Source of the DNA: Pycnopodia helianthoides
Taxonomy: Eukaryota > Echinodermata > Asteroidea > Forcipulatida > Asteriidae
DNA length: 64,000 nucleotides
Reading direction: 5' to 3'
NCBI GenBank assembly: GCA_032158295.1
Contig: CM063246.1
Coordinates: 17,953,168 to 18,017,167 of the forward strand
Below, one piece after another: positions 46,511 through 58,084 of this stretch. The notes below the pieces were generated by a model. It saw only the letters and a list, made by a program, of their open reading frames with translations, ran no database searches and had not been told where the DNA came from. A program made the position numbers and the translations under genes. Position 1 is the stretch's first letter. Each line of letters opens with the position of its first letter.

Positions 46511-48122
46511 ATATGAGGTTCAGTAAGATCAGGCACCCTTGCGCCGTATGTATTCATTGGCGATTGCGTTTGAATAATTGACATCTCTGTGTGCAACTCA
46601 TGAAAGCTTGCCCCAAACCATTGCTCTTAATATGAGGAATTCAAAATGTGAGCATCCATTCACTACAAGCAATGTCACAGTGCACCAGTCCAGAAGCGTT
46701 GTAAGAACTTTTTTTTTTTTTTTTACCCCTTCGAATAATTAAATTTTAGCCCGCGACCCCTAAGAGCTTTTGCAACATGAGCTTAATAAAATGTGATGGA
46801 TAGGTCTGTTTCCTTTGTGTGGCTTCAGTTTTGACGAGCAGTTCTTTTATTGAATGCTCTGCTTTTTTTTCAAAGTCTCACTCCATTATTAAAGACAACC
46901 CCAAGAGATGGGATGGCGATTGTGGAACTGGGAAATACTTCTTGTCGAAGGGCAGGGGAGCTCATATCGGTTGTTGAATCGCTTGGTTTAGATTATTGCA
47001 TTTGGACTTCCACTTGGTGTCAGTTGCTGTCTTAGATGTTGATCTCACGTTACCGATTTAAAGGGAAAAATTGGGACGAGGGTGCAAAACAAAAAAAAAA
47101 CTGACCGCAACAACTACCATATTTTCTGTACATCGTGGGGTTGCAGTGGGTGAGTCAGAATTGGTAAGCTCAACAGTTTACCGAGCAGTTTTGGGTGATG
47201 TTCGTTTTTATCATTTTCAGGGATGGGAATTTAATCTGATTTCGGACCTTCTGATGTGTGCTCGGTGAAACAAAAGTAGCTGTTCTTTTCCTTTTGGATA
47301 TAAAGAAATCTTGCTCATTGATCTACTTCTCTCGTGCTGCGGATACTGTTTCCAAAAGCTCGTTTGCAATCTATAACTCCAGGGGTTACCGAGAGGTGGA
47401 GGTGTCATCATTTCAACATGCCTTCTAAAATTAGGATCATAGTTCCAGACCTTTCGGTGACTCCCACCATTCATCTTGTTTGAAGAAAAAAAAGTGATCG
47501 TTTGCATCCACTGATTTTGTTTGGGTAGGCAAGATAGTACATTGGTCACGTGAGAATTTTGTATTTATTTATTTTTTTATTACCCCAAAACCAATAATTT
47601 TCTTAAAGGTACAAAGCTTTTCATTGGAGAAAGATAGATTTATTGCAAACTTGTACATCATGTAATTAATTCTGCACAAATAGATCCTTGTCGTTTGATT
47701 GGTGGAACACGCATCACGTGACACGTGCCATTACTTTAATTTGCCATGTATTTACTGCTGTGACGGGTGACACTCCAAAATTTGATAGAGGAGTACTATA
47801 TTGATAAATATAGGACACTTTGCATTAAAGCTGCGCAGAGTTATTTCAAAAATTAATCGTTCCTGCCGGTACGTCCCAGTTAAAAAAGGTCATGCGCAGT
47901 GCGCCAGACAAGCTTGGTGTCTACATGGAGTCGTCCATGCTGTAGAAGGGCATTTTTTTTTCAAAAGAGTTTTTCCAGAGTGTGGGATGACCGAGTTTCC
48001 ATGTTTATTTTGTGTTTGTTTGTGAAAAAAAAAAATCATATGGACGTTGATCTATTTGTGTGTTACATAAAACAAATATTAAATGCATTTCATTTGTGCT
48101 TACTGCAGAATATAGTCACTCT

Positions 48123-48179
48123 ATGAAATCTGGACTGTTCCATTTCACTCAGCTCGCCTCGTGAAATGGAACAGTCCAG
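48123..48179. repeat. 25-bp inverted repeat
   Basis: tgaaatctggactgttccat (48124 on) is perfectly mirrored by atggaacagtccagatttca, with a loop of about 11 bases (tcagctcgcct). It lies just before a SINE family B head. Confidence 0.9.
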
Positions 48180-48194
48180 ATTTCACCCTGTGAT

Positions 48195-48345
48195 ACTGGT
48201 AGCTCAGCCGGTAGAGCGCCGGCACGTAAACTCAGAGGTTACAGGCTCAAATTCCGTTCTAGTCAAGTTTGTTTTTGTTCACCCCAACCCAAAGATTATT
48301 TATAATTAGTCAGTTTTCCTTTGGGTTTATTAAATCAATAAAAAA
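48195..48345 (+). repeat. SINE family B
   Basis: ggtagctcagccggtagagc and B box GGCTCAAATTC (one deviation), then ctagtcaagtttgttttt. Degraded tRNA-like head followed by an A-rich end (aataaaaaaataaat). Confidence 0.7.
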
Positions 48346-48755
48346 ATAAATCGAAATCGAAATTAAAAAAACTAGAAATTGATTAAAACATGAACGAGTA
48401 TCGACCATCCGTTGACAATATTTTACAGCAAAGAATCAGTAGGCAGTAATTGTTGTGTCAGTTTGTGGGGAGGGTGTAAAAGCCAACAAACTTTCATCCG
48501 TCCGTCCGTAACCTCGGAGATATACTGATTGGCATTGTAGGGGGGGAAAAAACACACTTAGTGGCACCAGTTGAAAAAACATTCTGGAGACAAAAGAAAC
48601 AAGCCACTGTCATTCTGCTCACCACATTAAAACTTTTTATGGGGCATGTGCTCGAGGTGGATGCGAGCTTGGCTAGCATGAACAGGAGCATATTACTCAT
48701 GTGCCTCGCAAATAGGAGAAGAGATTGTCTGACCGGCCTGACAGCTCCTCATTAA

Positions 48756-48915
48756 AGGAATTGTACACTTTTGGTAACAGCTCAAATCAGTGTCCACATT
48801 TTGTGTGATCCAACATATGCATGAACAAACAAACAAACCTGTGAAAGTTTGAGCTTGGGGTTCAAGATGAGCAGAAAAAAACTTTGAGGGAACTTTGTTC
48901 CATTGTTCCATTGTT
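48756..48915. mobile_element. MITE remnant (gtacacttttggtaac)
   Basis: aaaggaattgtacacttttg, then tgcatgaacaaacaaacaaa and cctgtgaaagtttgagct. The left half resembles a family that also left remnants near 16680-16860 and 18940-19570. The right end is missing. Confidence 0.4.
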
Positions 48916-48919
48916 TAAA

Positions 48920-49210
48920 AGACCCCATTGTTTACTCGTTGAAACCGAGGACTTTAACAAAAGGGATCCAGGTGTTTTGAAAGAGCGAGGACGTCCTCAA
49001 TTCGAGATGGGAGAACAAAGAGAAGTCCTCGATTTACAGAATTCACAAATATGGAGTGTGTGTGTGGGATATCCACATTCAAACCGAGGACTTACAACAA
49101 AAGGGACAATAGGTCCACGTTTGCTATCACAAAGGAAAACAATGGGGTCCACATTTGTCAGGACAAAGAGTTGAACAAAGGAGGGTCCACGATTGGAGGT
49201 CATTACACAC
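48920..49210. repeat. Repeat rich in gaccgaggac / ggtccac motifs, copy 1
   Basis: aaccgaggactttaacaaaa, gagcgaggacgtcctc and agagaagtcctcgatt, followed by ggtccacgttt and ggtccacattt. The same blocks occur in reverse at 54495-54775. Confidence 0.6.
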
Positions 49211-49727
49211 TTGCGTGGGGGTTAGGGGGAGGGGTTGGTGACCATGAACAGGAACATTTTCTGGAGTTCATGGGCTCTTCTGATTTATTCAGCCAATTTG
49301 GATCTTGTACTAATTACATCATTAATCATGACACTTAATCACTTCTTGCTGTCGAGTGACAGCATCAAGATTAAAGCTTGGCATGGGGGTAAATGATATT
49401 TGGTTCCCCCATGAAAAGTGTCGTAAATTAGTTGAGAAGTGAATGAAAAATTTGTCATGAACAAACAAGCAAACAAACAAATGACGGACAAAAAAGACAA
49501 TATTCTGACTTGAGACTTTTGCGTTAAAACAAAAGAATCTATTAAGCAAACCAAAAGACACTAAGGGCCTTGAAGGTGTGGTGCAGTATTGGGTTTGTGG
49601 AAGACTACATTTGTTTACAAAGTGGAATTATCAATAAACTCACCTCACAATCATCCTGGTAAAATATCAGCAAGTTAGGTGGTCATGTATAGGGGCATGC
49701 TGTAGTCCCAAATTACAATTGCTGGTC

Positions 49728-49902
49728 CAGGCCTGATACTTCACGAAGGCAACAGAGGCGATTGCCTCGATGCCCCCTGGTCATTGCCTTGGTGCCCTTG
49801 AATTGCTCCCATAGAAATTTACAATTTCCTCATAGGGTGCCCTTTACCGAGGAGAGAATGCCTTGGTGCCCTTTCCCTTTCTAGAACGAAGCATACAGGC
49901 CT
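49728..49902. mobile_element. hAT-like MITE with target duplication
   Basis: The left end CAGGCCTGATACTTC and the right end GAAGCATACAGGCCT(G) are inverted repeats. GCTGGTC occurs directly on both outer flanks, consistent with a 7-8 bp duplication. About 175 bp, interior repeats of ttgccttggtgccctt, no ORF. Confidence 0.7.
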
Positions 49903-50085
49903 GCTGGTCACTGGGCCAGGCACTCCAAACTTATCTTAAGTTCAAACAATTGGTGTGGAGTGACATAGGAGAGGAGGGTATTGGAGGATTGAGGGTCACC
50001 TGTTGACAAAAAGAGCCAAGTGATTAAGGGTTGAAAAGTAGTTTTTTGGTTAAAGATCAGTCATATTTTAACGTCACCGGGCACG

Positions 50086-50310
50086 TTTATTGGTCTAACG
50101 GTTAAGATATCTGCTCAAGAATGCCGGGTTCGTGGGGGTTCAAATCCCACCTGAGTAGCCTGTGGAATTTTTCACCCCCAGAAATAGTTTTGCTTTCTTT
50201 TCACTGGATATTATTGTATTGTCTTTGTTTACATTGTCTTATCCTCTGCGCCTTGAACATCTTTTGATTGATTTGGCGCATTACAAATACCTAATATTAG
50301 TATTATTTAT
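50086..50310 (+). repeat. tRNA-derived SINE family C, + strand copy
   Basis: tggtctaacggttaagatat and B box GGTTCAAATCC, then cacctgagtagcctgtggaa, matching in reverse the copies at 41.6 and 43.1 kb. The body ends in a ttatttattattcataaat tail. Confidence 0.75.
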
Positions 50311-50655
50311 TATTCATAAATACCTCGGAGAGTTTATCCATTCTGATTGGTGGAGAGCGTGTCACGTGGGGGTGTTTAAACAGATGATAATGCACGGCTA
50401 GAAGTGTTTAAACACACCTGTGGCGCCAAGGTTACACGCAGGCGCTAATTTACGCGAAACGCAATCAGCACATATTGGTATTCAATCTAAAAACATGTTA
50501 GTGTTATGACGCGCGCGTACGCACAACTGTTGAGCGTGGCGTGTATATCCTTCGCGAAACAGGGCTCGAGGACGTGACAGGAAATGAAAGTTAACAGAAA
50601 AGTTGAGATTTTTCCAACAATTTTACGCTTTTTAACAAAAAGGGCATTTATGAAT

Positions 50656-50813
50656 GGGAATAAAAGAGTAGTGACTTGGTCTTAACCGGCCGTTTAAAAC
50701 CTTGCAGGGCCGTGGCCGTGCGATAACCCTTCGGCTCGGTCCTTTATCATACGGCCACGACCCTGCCGGTTTTAAACGGCCGGTTAAGACCGCGTCACTT
50801 CCCTTTTATTCCC
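50656..50813. mobile_element. Fold-back element, copy 2
   Basis: gggaataaaagagtagtgac is mirrored by gtcacttcccttttattccc; arms include ggtcttaaccggccgtttaa and its complement, around a loop with cccttcggctcgg. Same family and orientation as 45628-45793. Confidence 0.85.
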
Positions 50814-52331
50814 TTATTATTAAAGCATAACTGAGTACACAGTGCTTATCACACATCGGTGTAAAGGGTTAAATCCAAAACGATCAATAGTGTCAGTCAT
50901 ATTTTCATGTTTTTAATCTCTACCAATCAAAACCGTTAAAGCCTATTATTCAACCGCCTGGCTTTACTAGACTGTAAAAATAACTTCCCCCCACAAAGCT
51001 ACAAGTATCGTGACCAGGATTTTACCCGCTCCTCACCTCCTCTCCCCCCCCCCCAAACTCAAATGATTTCTTTTTGTACCGTGCTTGCCCGTGGGAATGC
51101 TGATATAATTAGTTAAGACTGCCTTTAAACTCGCGGAAAATCTGCAATAAATTGTGCATCGACAGGCTGTGTAAAGCCTGGGAGGCACAATTTACAAGCA
51201 AATCCCATTCAGCGAATTATCTATTTTTGTCTCCCTCTCCCTTCCACCACCTCCCCCCCCACTTTTCGTTTTTTTCCCCCTCACATTCCATGAAATACAT
51301 TCTTTCCCCCCCCCCCTCCACAAACATACCCCAGGGCCAATTTCTCCTACTGCCGTGTGTATTAAACAAGATATTTCAAAAGAGGTCCACGGTTATTATA
51401 ACAGTGACTCGGAATGGCCTTTGATTAAGTTTTAATACTTGCTGACATTAAGGACGGAGGGAATGTCGAGGAGGGCCTGCATTGGCCGAGGCTACAAGTT
51501 TCCTGTATTAGAAGTCTCTCCATGTACACAGGGTGTGCGTCTAATTTAGTCAGAGTCATAATTGGAAAAACCGCTTTCTTTCTTTTTTCTCTCTCTCTTG
51601 TGCTGTCTGGTTGTCTGGTTGTCTTTGGGTGTTGCAAATGAGAAGATTTACTCCTGTCTTTGCTGGAGGTGCTATCCCGTCATACTGAATTTGCCTCAAA
51701 TCGAGTGGTTAATAATAATACAAAAAAGAGAGGCTAGTGGATTTTTATTTTTAAGGTGAGCAATAAACTTACCGAGCAATAATGCAACGACTGTGACTGT
51801 ATTTTGCTTTCACATGTAGGTGTTTTAGAGTACAGATTTATTTTGAGGTTCAGTTACCCAAATCTGTCGGGGTATTGACCCTAAACCTCAACTCCCAGGG
51901 TATTCTGGCTGAGAAATGCCGTATAAATCTTTGACAAAACGCTCTCTGCATATCCAGACATGTGAATTAAAGTAAAAGTAGTTTACCTTATTAGGCTGTG
52001 ATTCGTTCAGATTTTTTGTGATTTGAGGATTTTTTTCTGAGATCCTCTGTTGCTTCTGAATTTTTTGGAAGTAATTATTTTGCCACGTAGAGAAAAGGAA
52101 TGACCCAAATCTCCAGGTTGTTTATTTGTGCTGATGTAGAGAGTATAGAGACTCTGTAAATCTGTTCAAAACAGATTCAGAATGTAGAACAAATGAAGAC
52201 TTAAACCCTTCATCTATTTATTTCTTGATTTTCCAGAACACCCATACCCATCAAAATCCAACTGTGTGTTTTATTTAATTCTGTTGGATTGAGGACTGCA
52301 CTTGTATTAAAACTGATTATACTTTACTTCA

Positions 52332-52570
52332 TGGCGTGTCGTAGGCATGCGGTTAAGCGCACCGGACTCAAGCTCTGGTCTTTCTGATCAGCATAGCTTG
52401 CGTCCTTAAGCAAGACACTTGACCATTATTGCTTCGTCCATCGGATGGGAACATAAAGCCGTGTGTTACTATCAATGCGTGTAAAAGAACCCAGTCACAC
52501 TTATCGCTGAGAGAAGGGGGTTTGCTGCGCTGTTACTGGCATCCGATATAGTCAATCTCCATGTGCTCTA
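52332..52570 (+). repeat. tRNA-derived SINE family A, partial
   Basis: catggcgtgtcgtaggcatg, caccggactcaagctctggt, then cttaagcaagacacttgacc and gagagaagggggtttgc. The B box region is deleted and the 3' body is lost. Confidence 0.8.
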
Positions 52571-52999
52571 TGGTTTCTGGTTAGTCTAGTCGGTCTAGTC
52601 AAGTTTAGTCGCCACCCGAACTTGCTCCTGGTTGTTTAGTTAGTGATGGTGTCAGATTTTGTTGAAGTGAGGAAGGATCCTGGTAACTTACTTGTAAGAT
52701 GACTGGCCACATCATTGCCCATTCTAAAAGATCACCTACCTGCCGTTCTAATAGTTGCATGGCAGGAAATAATAAATCATCCAACAAAACCAAACAAATT
52801 GTTTATCATTTTTACATTCTTTCTAACATTTGAACATATGCTATTTGATTGCTGAACCGAAATAAGAATGTTCGAATGCCTTTAAAAATCAGGCCAAAGA
52901 AACCATTTTTATTTTTAAAATTTCCCCCACTGAAACAGCACCTGATAGGTTGATGAAGTTTCACAGGTTGCTTAGTTGGTGTTTTTTTTGACCACTTAA

Positions 53000-53389
53000 A
53001 AGAACATTACAGAATTGGTAAGAAAAAAACTTGTAAAATATACTTTTTGATCACAGATTTACATAAAACTTACTCGGTCTAATGATGATGATAGTAGAAC
53101 ACATCCCTTGAAATATTTCTGTCTGAAATGCCATATTTGACGAGAAATGAATAAACTAATTTTCCGATTGGACTTTATTGCTCAGTGAGCGTTTTATTCA
53201 TTTCGTTTGTTGAATCTATATGATTTCATGCAAATGTGTAATCGGTTTTTCACTATTTTCTCGTGACCCAGATGGCCGATCGATCTCAAACTTCTACAGG
53301 TTTGTCAGTTTATGGATATGGGGATAACATAAAGTGCTTACACTGCCAGCAACTGTTTTGTTAGCAAAAACCAATTCTGTAATGATCCT
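53000..53389 (-). mobile_element. TTAA-flanked MITE, copy 5
   Basis: 390 bp, reverse orientation, TTAA both sides. The termini carry one change each (aagaacattac; aatgatcct). Confidence 0.85.
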
Positions 53390-54494
53390 TTAAGGATGGA
53401 AATGAATTGACTCGTCCAAAAACCAAGGATGAAATAAACCTTTAAACACATATTTATAAACACAAAATATTCACAGATGAGTTCAATGATAAGTTTCTTA
53501 AAAAAATAAAAAAAAAAAGGATTCAAATTTTCAAAAAAACAGTTTTAAAATCTAGACAAGCATGACATTGACAAGGTAGATAACATCACGTCACAGAACA
53601 AGAGTTCCTGTTTGTAGACGTGGACTGCATGCATCACCTTCAAAATTGGAATTTAAAATAAGTTGTCCACTTCCCTTTCGGGCTTCTTTACTCCTTCGAT
53701 TTCACAAACCTTGAAAATCTAGCCACTCATTTGTCCTGAATTGCATACTGGGCTTCACAATACAGCAGGGCATGGTTATTTTTGTTATAGTGCTTGCAGT
53801 TGAGGTCTTAACTGTTCGTGAAATAATTAAGGAGTGCTTTGAGTATGTCATTCATGAATTGTGTCTCCTTGCTTTAAATTCACATCTCCGTTCAAAACAG
53901 AAAAAAACGTTAACTTCAACTTTGATTTCCTTAATGGCAAGCAGTGCTGACTGCTGTCGGATGAAAGCTTCTGATCTGTACGTTTTTGTTGTTGTTGATG
54001 AATGGTATAAATGCACGATCTGGTCAAAGTCTGTACGTCTTCCGAACCCACAACATTTCTAAAAAATGGAAATAAATTTGTTTGACATAGCTGCAGGAAC
54101 ACTTAATATACATTGCTTTGGACTGGTTCAATCCCCTCGCTCCGCTTGGCAAACAAGTTTTCTTAACAAGTGGATCCAGTTTCACATTCCCTGAGAAACT
54201 GTTTGGCTCACAAGTTTGCTCTGCGAGAAAACCCCCTCACATTTTCCTCATATTTTATGCTCCATTTGGAAGAACTTTACCAGGACACAAAGTTGTTTGT
54301 TAAAATAGTGTATGTTGTATTGTCAGTGGCAAGGGGGAAGCAGAACTGGGGGAGGGGGCCAGGGGTTATTGCCCCAACCTTTGAAAATGTAGCTATTTCC
54401 CCCATATTTTTCCCATTTATAAGGTAGTGAGCACAAGATCTGCAATATGGACCTCCTACTGTCCCTCTTTTGTTTGTACTCAAACTTTTTAACA

Positions 54495-54775
54495 TCAGCT
54501 CCCATTGGTTTTGTTCACACTTTCCAAATGGGGACCTTTCCCCAACCGGGGACCCTATTGTCCTCTTTTGTTACAGGTCCCCGGTTTGAATGAGTATACC
54601 TACCAACACACACACATGTTTGTGATCCCGTAAACCGAGGACTTCTCTTTGTTCTCCCATTGTTTGTTAGGGACGTCCCCATTGGTTTTGTACACGAAAG
54701 CGAAGCGAGGACGTCCTCGCTGTATCAAAACACCCGGATCCCTTTTGTTAAAGTCCTTGTTTCAAAGTTCCACCA
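54495..54775. repeat. Repeat rich in gaccgaggac / ggtccac motifs, copy 2
   Basis: Reverse-oriented relative of 48920-49210: aaaccgaggacttctctttg, gcgaggacgtcctcgct, cccttttgttaaagtcctt and ccccggtttgaa. Internal blocks are rearranged. Confidence 0.6.
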
Positions 54776-55940
54776 AGCTAACTAAACATTTTCTTTAACA
54801 AATGATAAAAGGAAGGCATTTTGTTGGCACATGGAATTGATGTATTATGGTATTATAACTCCCCCCAAGCTGCTGCTTGAAGAGAGTAAACAGATACAGG
54901 AACTTTTCATCAAGTGGGCATGCTTAGCAAGTTGATAAGCAAAGAATCATGACACTATCTTGCTTAGCTGAAAATGGCACCCATTCAAAGTGTTGTATGT
55001 TCACATTACAAGAACTGGTGCACTCCTACAATGAACCTGCTGGGAATTTGTCAAGACAACTACCACACAAAAATAATCAATCCCCCCAAACCGAACGAGA
55101 CAAATTAAGAGCATACAGATCAAATGTAAAACTCACTTCGCAGTTTTATCTTATCTTTCCCTCTGGTTTTGCAACCTCTGTCCCTTCCCCCCTTCCCCCC
55201 CCCCTTTAGTTTGATTGAATGCCTCATAAAATAGACCACACTATGTATGAAAAGAAGGAAACCGGAGAAGAAGGGCGTGATGTAATGGTGAGAATTATTG
55301 ATTACAAACACACACTTAATACCTCTGTTGTGCCGAGCTGAGTGTACAATTACTTTTTAAGTAACCGTGCGGCGGCACCGTGCGTGCTTAATGAGCCATG
55401 AAAAGTCCATTGAACCTTGCTTAAAACAACATCATCAAACACGCAGTTGGTGATAAAAGTGGAGAGGGATGGGAAAACATTTCAGCTGTGTGGCGACAGC
55501 ATAGATATCGTCGGAATTTGTACGCACGATCGACTCGCCGACCAAAGGGAGGGAAGTCAATTGCTCTGACGGCGCTTGAGGGGCAGTACCCGGAGTTAAA
55601 TTTTTTTTCTTTCTTATCCTCCAGTGTTTTTCTTATTCTTCTTTTTTTAATCGGCTTTTACTGGTCGGACTAACCGGTCATTGCTCTGGCAGTTGTTGAC
55701 AGTGGAAACACAATTCATTAACCTAAGTGGAAATTAATGCCTGGGTTGGAAAATAGTATCTTACCCGGCCGTGACTCGAGGGTTATATCTCCCCCCCTCC
55801 CCCCCAGGGCCAAGTCAGTCCTTGATGTCATTACAACAAAAATTCAAAATGATTCTTCACTCTACAATTAGTATCTGTCACAGCCAACCAATAGGTGAAT
55901 TTTTCAATAACTAGAAATAGTCTGTCGTGTTCGTGCAAGT

Positions 55941-56019
55941 ATGCCGTTCGGAAACATTTTTTGTTATTTGACGCTCACATTTGTTATTGTCGCAAACATG
56001 CAAAATATTTGTGCTTTAG
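55941..56019 (+). CDS. Possible signal-peptide first exon nested in the 21 kb intron
   Basis: ATG with A at -3 opens 26 codons plus one base before a strong donor gtgaga at 56020. The peptide MPFGNIFCYLTLTFVIVANM (then QNICAL) looks like a signal peptide, and a phase-1 end is typical where a signal-peptide exon joins extracellular modules. A CCAAT-like box (ccaaccaat) sits about 55 bases upstream. No downstream partner exon was found and a SINE begins 130 bases later, so this may be chance or a dead gene start. Confidence 0.2.
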
Positions 56020-56149
56020 GTGAGATATTTTCTGAGCAAGACTTTGACTTGGGTGCATCAAAAGTAGTTACATTAAAGGGCGTGCATAACTTTAGTATGA
56101 TTGGAAATACGAATGTTCACAGATTTGTGCATAACTTACAAGGTGTATG

Positions 56150-56392
56150 TTGGGGCGTGTCGTTGCCGAGTGAATAAGATTACCGGACTCAAGCTCTGGT
56201 GTGTCTGTTCAGCAGAGTGTGGATTCGAGTCCCAGTCGTGACACTTGTGTCCTTAAGCAAGACACTTAGCCATTAGGTCCCGTGTGTTGTGTAACGCACG
56301 AAAAGAACCCTGTGCACTTATCGTTTAGAGAAGGGGTTTGCCCCCGATGTTCCTGGTTTGATCGGCCAAAGCACCTTGTAAACCAATCCTCA
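56150..56392 (+). repeat. tRNA-derived SINE family A, internally deleted
   Basis: gggcgtgtcgttgccgagtg, B box GATTCGAGTCC, cttaagcaagacacttagcc, then a jump to taggtcccgtgtgttgtgta and caccttgtaaacc. Truncated at the 3' end. Confidence 0.85.
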
Positions 56393-57000
56393 GAAATCTG
56401 AGAAAGAATTCATGCAAATGTTTTTGGATGAAAATGATTTCTAATACTTCAAAATAATCAAAAACCAGTCTTAAATGTTTGTTTGTTCGAGCGCATTGAG
56501 TACCTTATTGGTAGATTTGTTGGCTGTATAATACTAAATTTTAATTATTATTATTTTGTATTTTGTAAAATTATTTAATCCCATTAAAGCAAACAACATA
56601 CACATATATGAAGAAAACACTATCATTGTACACTGGTCTATTGATCAGAGCATTTTGCATTTACTCGCAATGATTGTCATCTTTCAGTTTAGCGGGCTTC
56701 CTTGAAATTCTACAGCCATTAGCTTCACATTTAAACTGTCATCCATGAATGGGAACACCCTGGAGTGTTATTCCCTGACACCCGTTCACCATGTGAGCTT
56801 TAAACTTGACATGAAGCACGATGTGTGCATTCCCCTAACCTCATGTGAGTCGCCGCACCTGGTCAAACAAGTAACGGTGCACTTGCTGTAAAGTTTCATA
56901 CCGAATGACTGTTTGCCTTAGACTTGTCCCAGCGCTGGCAAAATTTACTTTACAAGAAAAAAAAACCTAAGCTGGCATGAGACTATGATTGACCTGTTAA

Positions 57001-57840
57001 GGCAATCAGTGTTGGTGATGGGAGGGTACATAGAGTAGAATGGCTCCATGGTCATTCACACTTGGGGGATCTGGTCATGTGTGACCTTTGTTGTCAGAGA
57101 GTTGGTGAGTTGGGTTCGAACCCAGATGGAAGTGTACTGAAGTAGGATGGCTCTATGGTCATTCACACTTGGCGGATCTGTTCATGTGTGACTTTTGTTA
57201 TCAGAGAGTTGGGTTCGAACCAGAGTTGGGTTCAAACCCAGGCAATCAGTGTTGGTGATGGGAGGGTACATACAGTAGAATGGCTTCATGGTCATTCACA
57301 CTTGGCGGATCTGGTCATGTGTGACCTTTGTTATCAGAGGGTTGGGTTCGAACCCAGATGGAAGGGTACATAAAGTAGGATGGCTCTATGGTCATTCACA
57401 CTTGGTGAATCTTATCATGTGTTTTTTTTTAAGCAGAGAGTTGGGTTCGAACCCAGGCAATCAGTGTTTGTTGATTGGGGGTTCATGAAGTAGATGGCTC
57501 TATGGTCATTCACACTTGGTGAATCTTATCATGTGTGTTTTTTTAAGCAGAGAGTTGGGTTCGAACCAGAGTTGGGTTTGAACCCAGGCAATCAGTGTTG
57601 GTGATTGGAGGGTACATGAAATAGGATGGCTCTATGGTCATTCACTTGGTGAATCTTATCATGTGTGTTTTTTAAGCAGAGAGTTGGGTTCAAACCCAGG
57701 CAATCAGTGTTGGTGATTGGAGGGTTCATGAAGTACGATGGCTTTATGGTCATTTACTCTTGGTGAATCTTATCACGTGTTTTTGTTTTTTTTAAGCAGA
57801 GAGTTGGGTTCGAACCCAGGCAATCAGTGTTGGTGATACT
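57001..57840 (+). repeat. Tandem repeat, about 7 units of 100-130 bp
   Basis: ggcaatcagtgttggtgatg or close variants recur at 57001, 57241, 57458, 57587, 57701 and 57819, with intermediate units beginning gatggaag at about 57125 and 57357. Each unit has tggtcattcacacttgg and most have gagttgggttcgaaccc. It ends where unrelated sequence begins at 57840. Confidence 0.9.
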
Positions 57841-58084
57841 TTTATAGGTGATGACATAATTCTTAATGCAAATGTTGTCAGTGCAATACCATTGTGTCTT
57901 ATACAGTAACCATACAGTACATTTCTCTTGTCTTGCAAAGAAAGAGAATTGAGATTGTATTTAACCCTCCTACTCTTGGTACCATTTTCCAGCAAGTTGA
58001 CCAATCACTTCAAATCATTCATGGGTTGTGTATGCTGTAACAACTGTAGACAGAACTAAACTTTGTAATACATGTGTGTACTTG

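Noticed and set aside
53772..54062. 96-codon open frame with a hydrophobic start
   Set aside because: No family resemblance, AT-rich composition, and the opposite strand is open as well; treated as chance.
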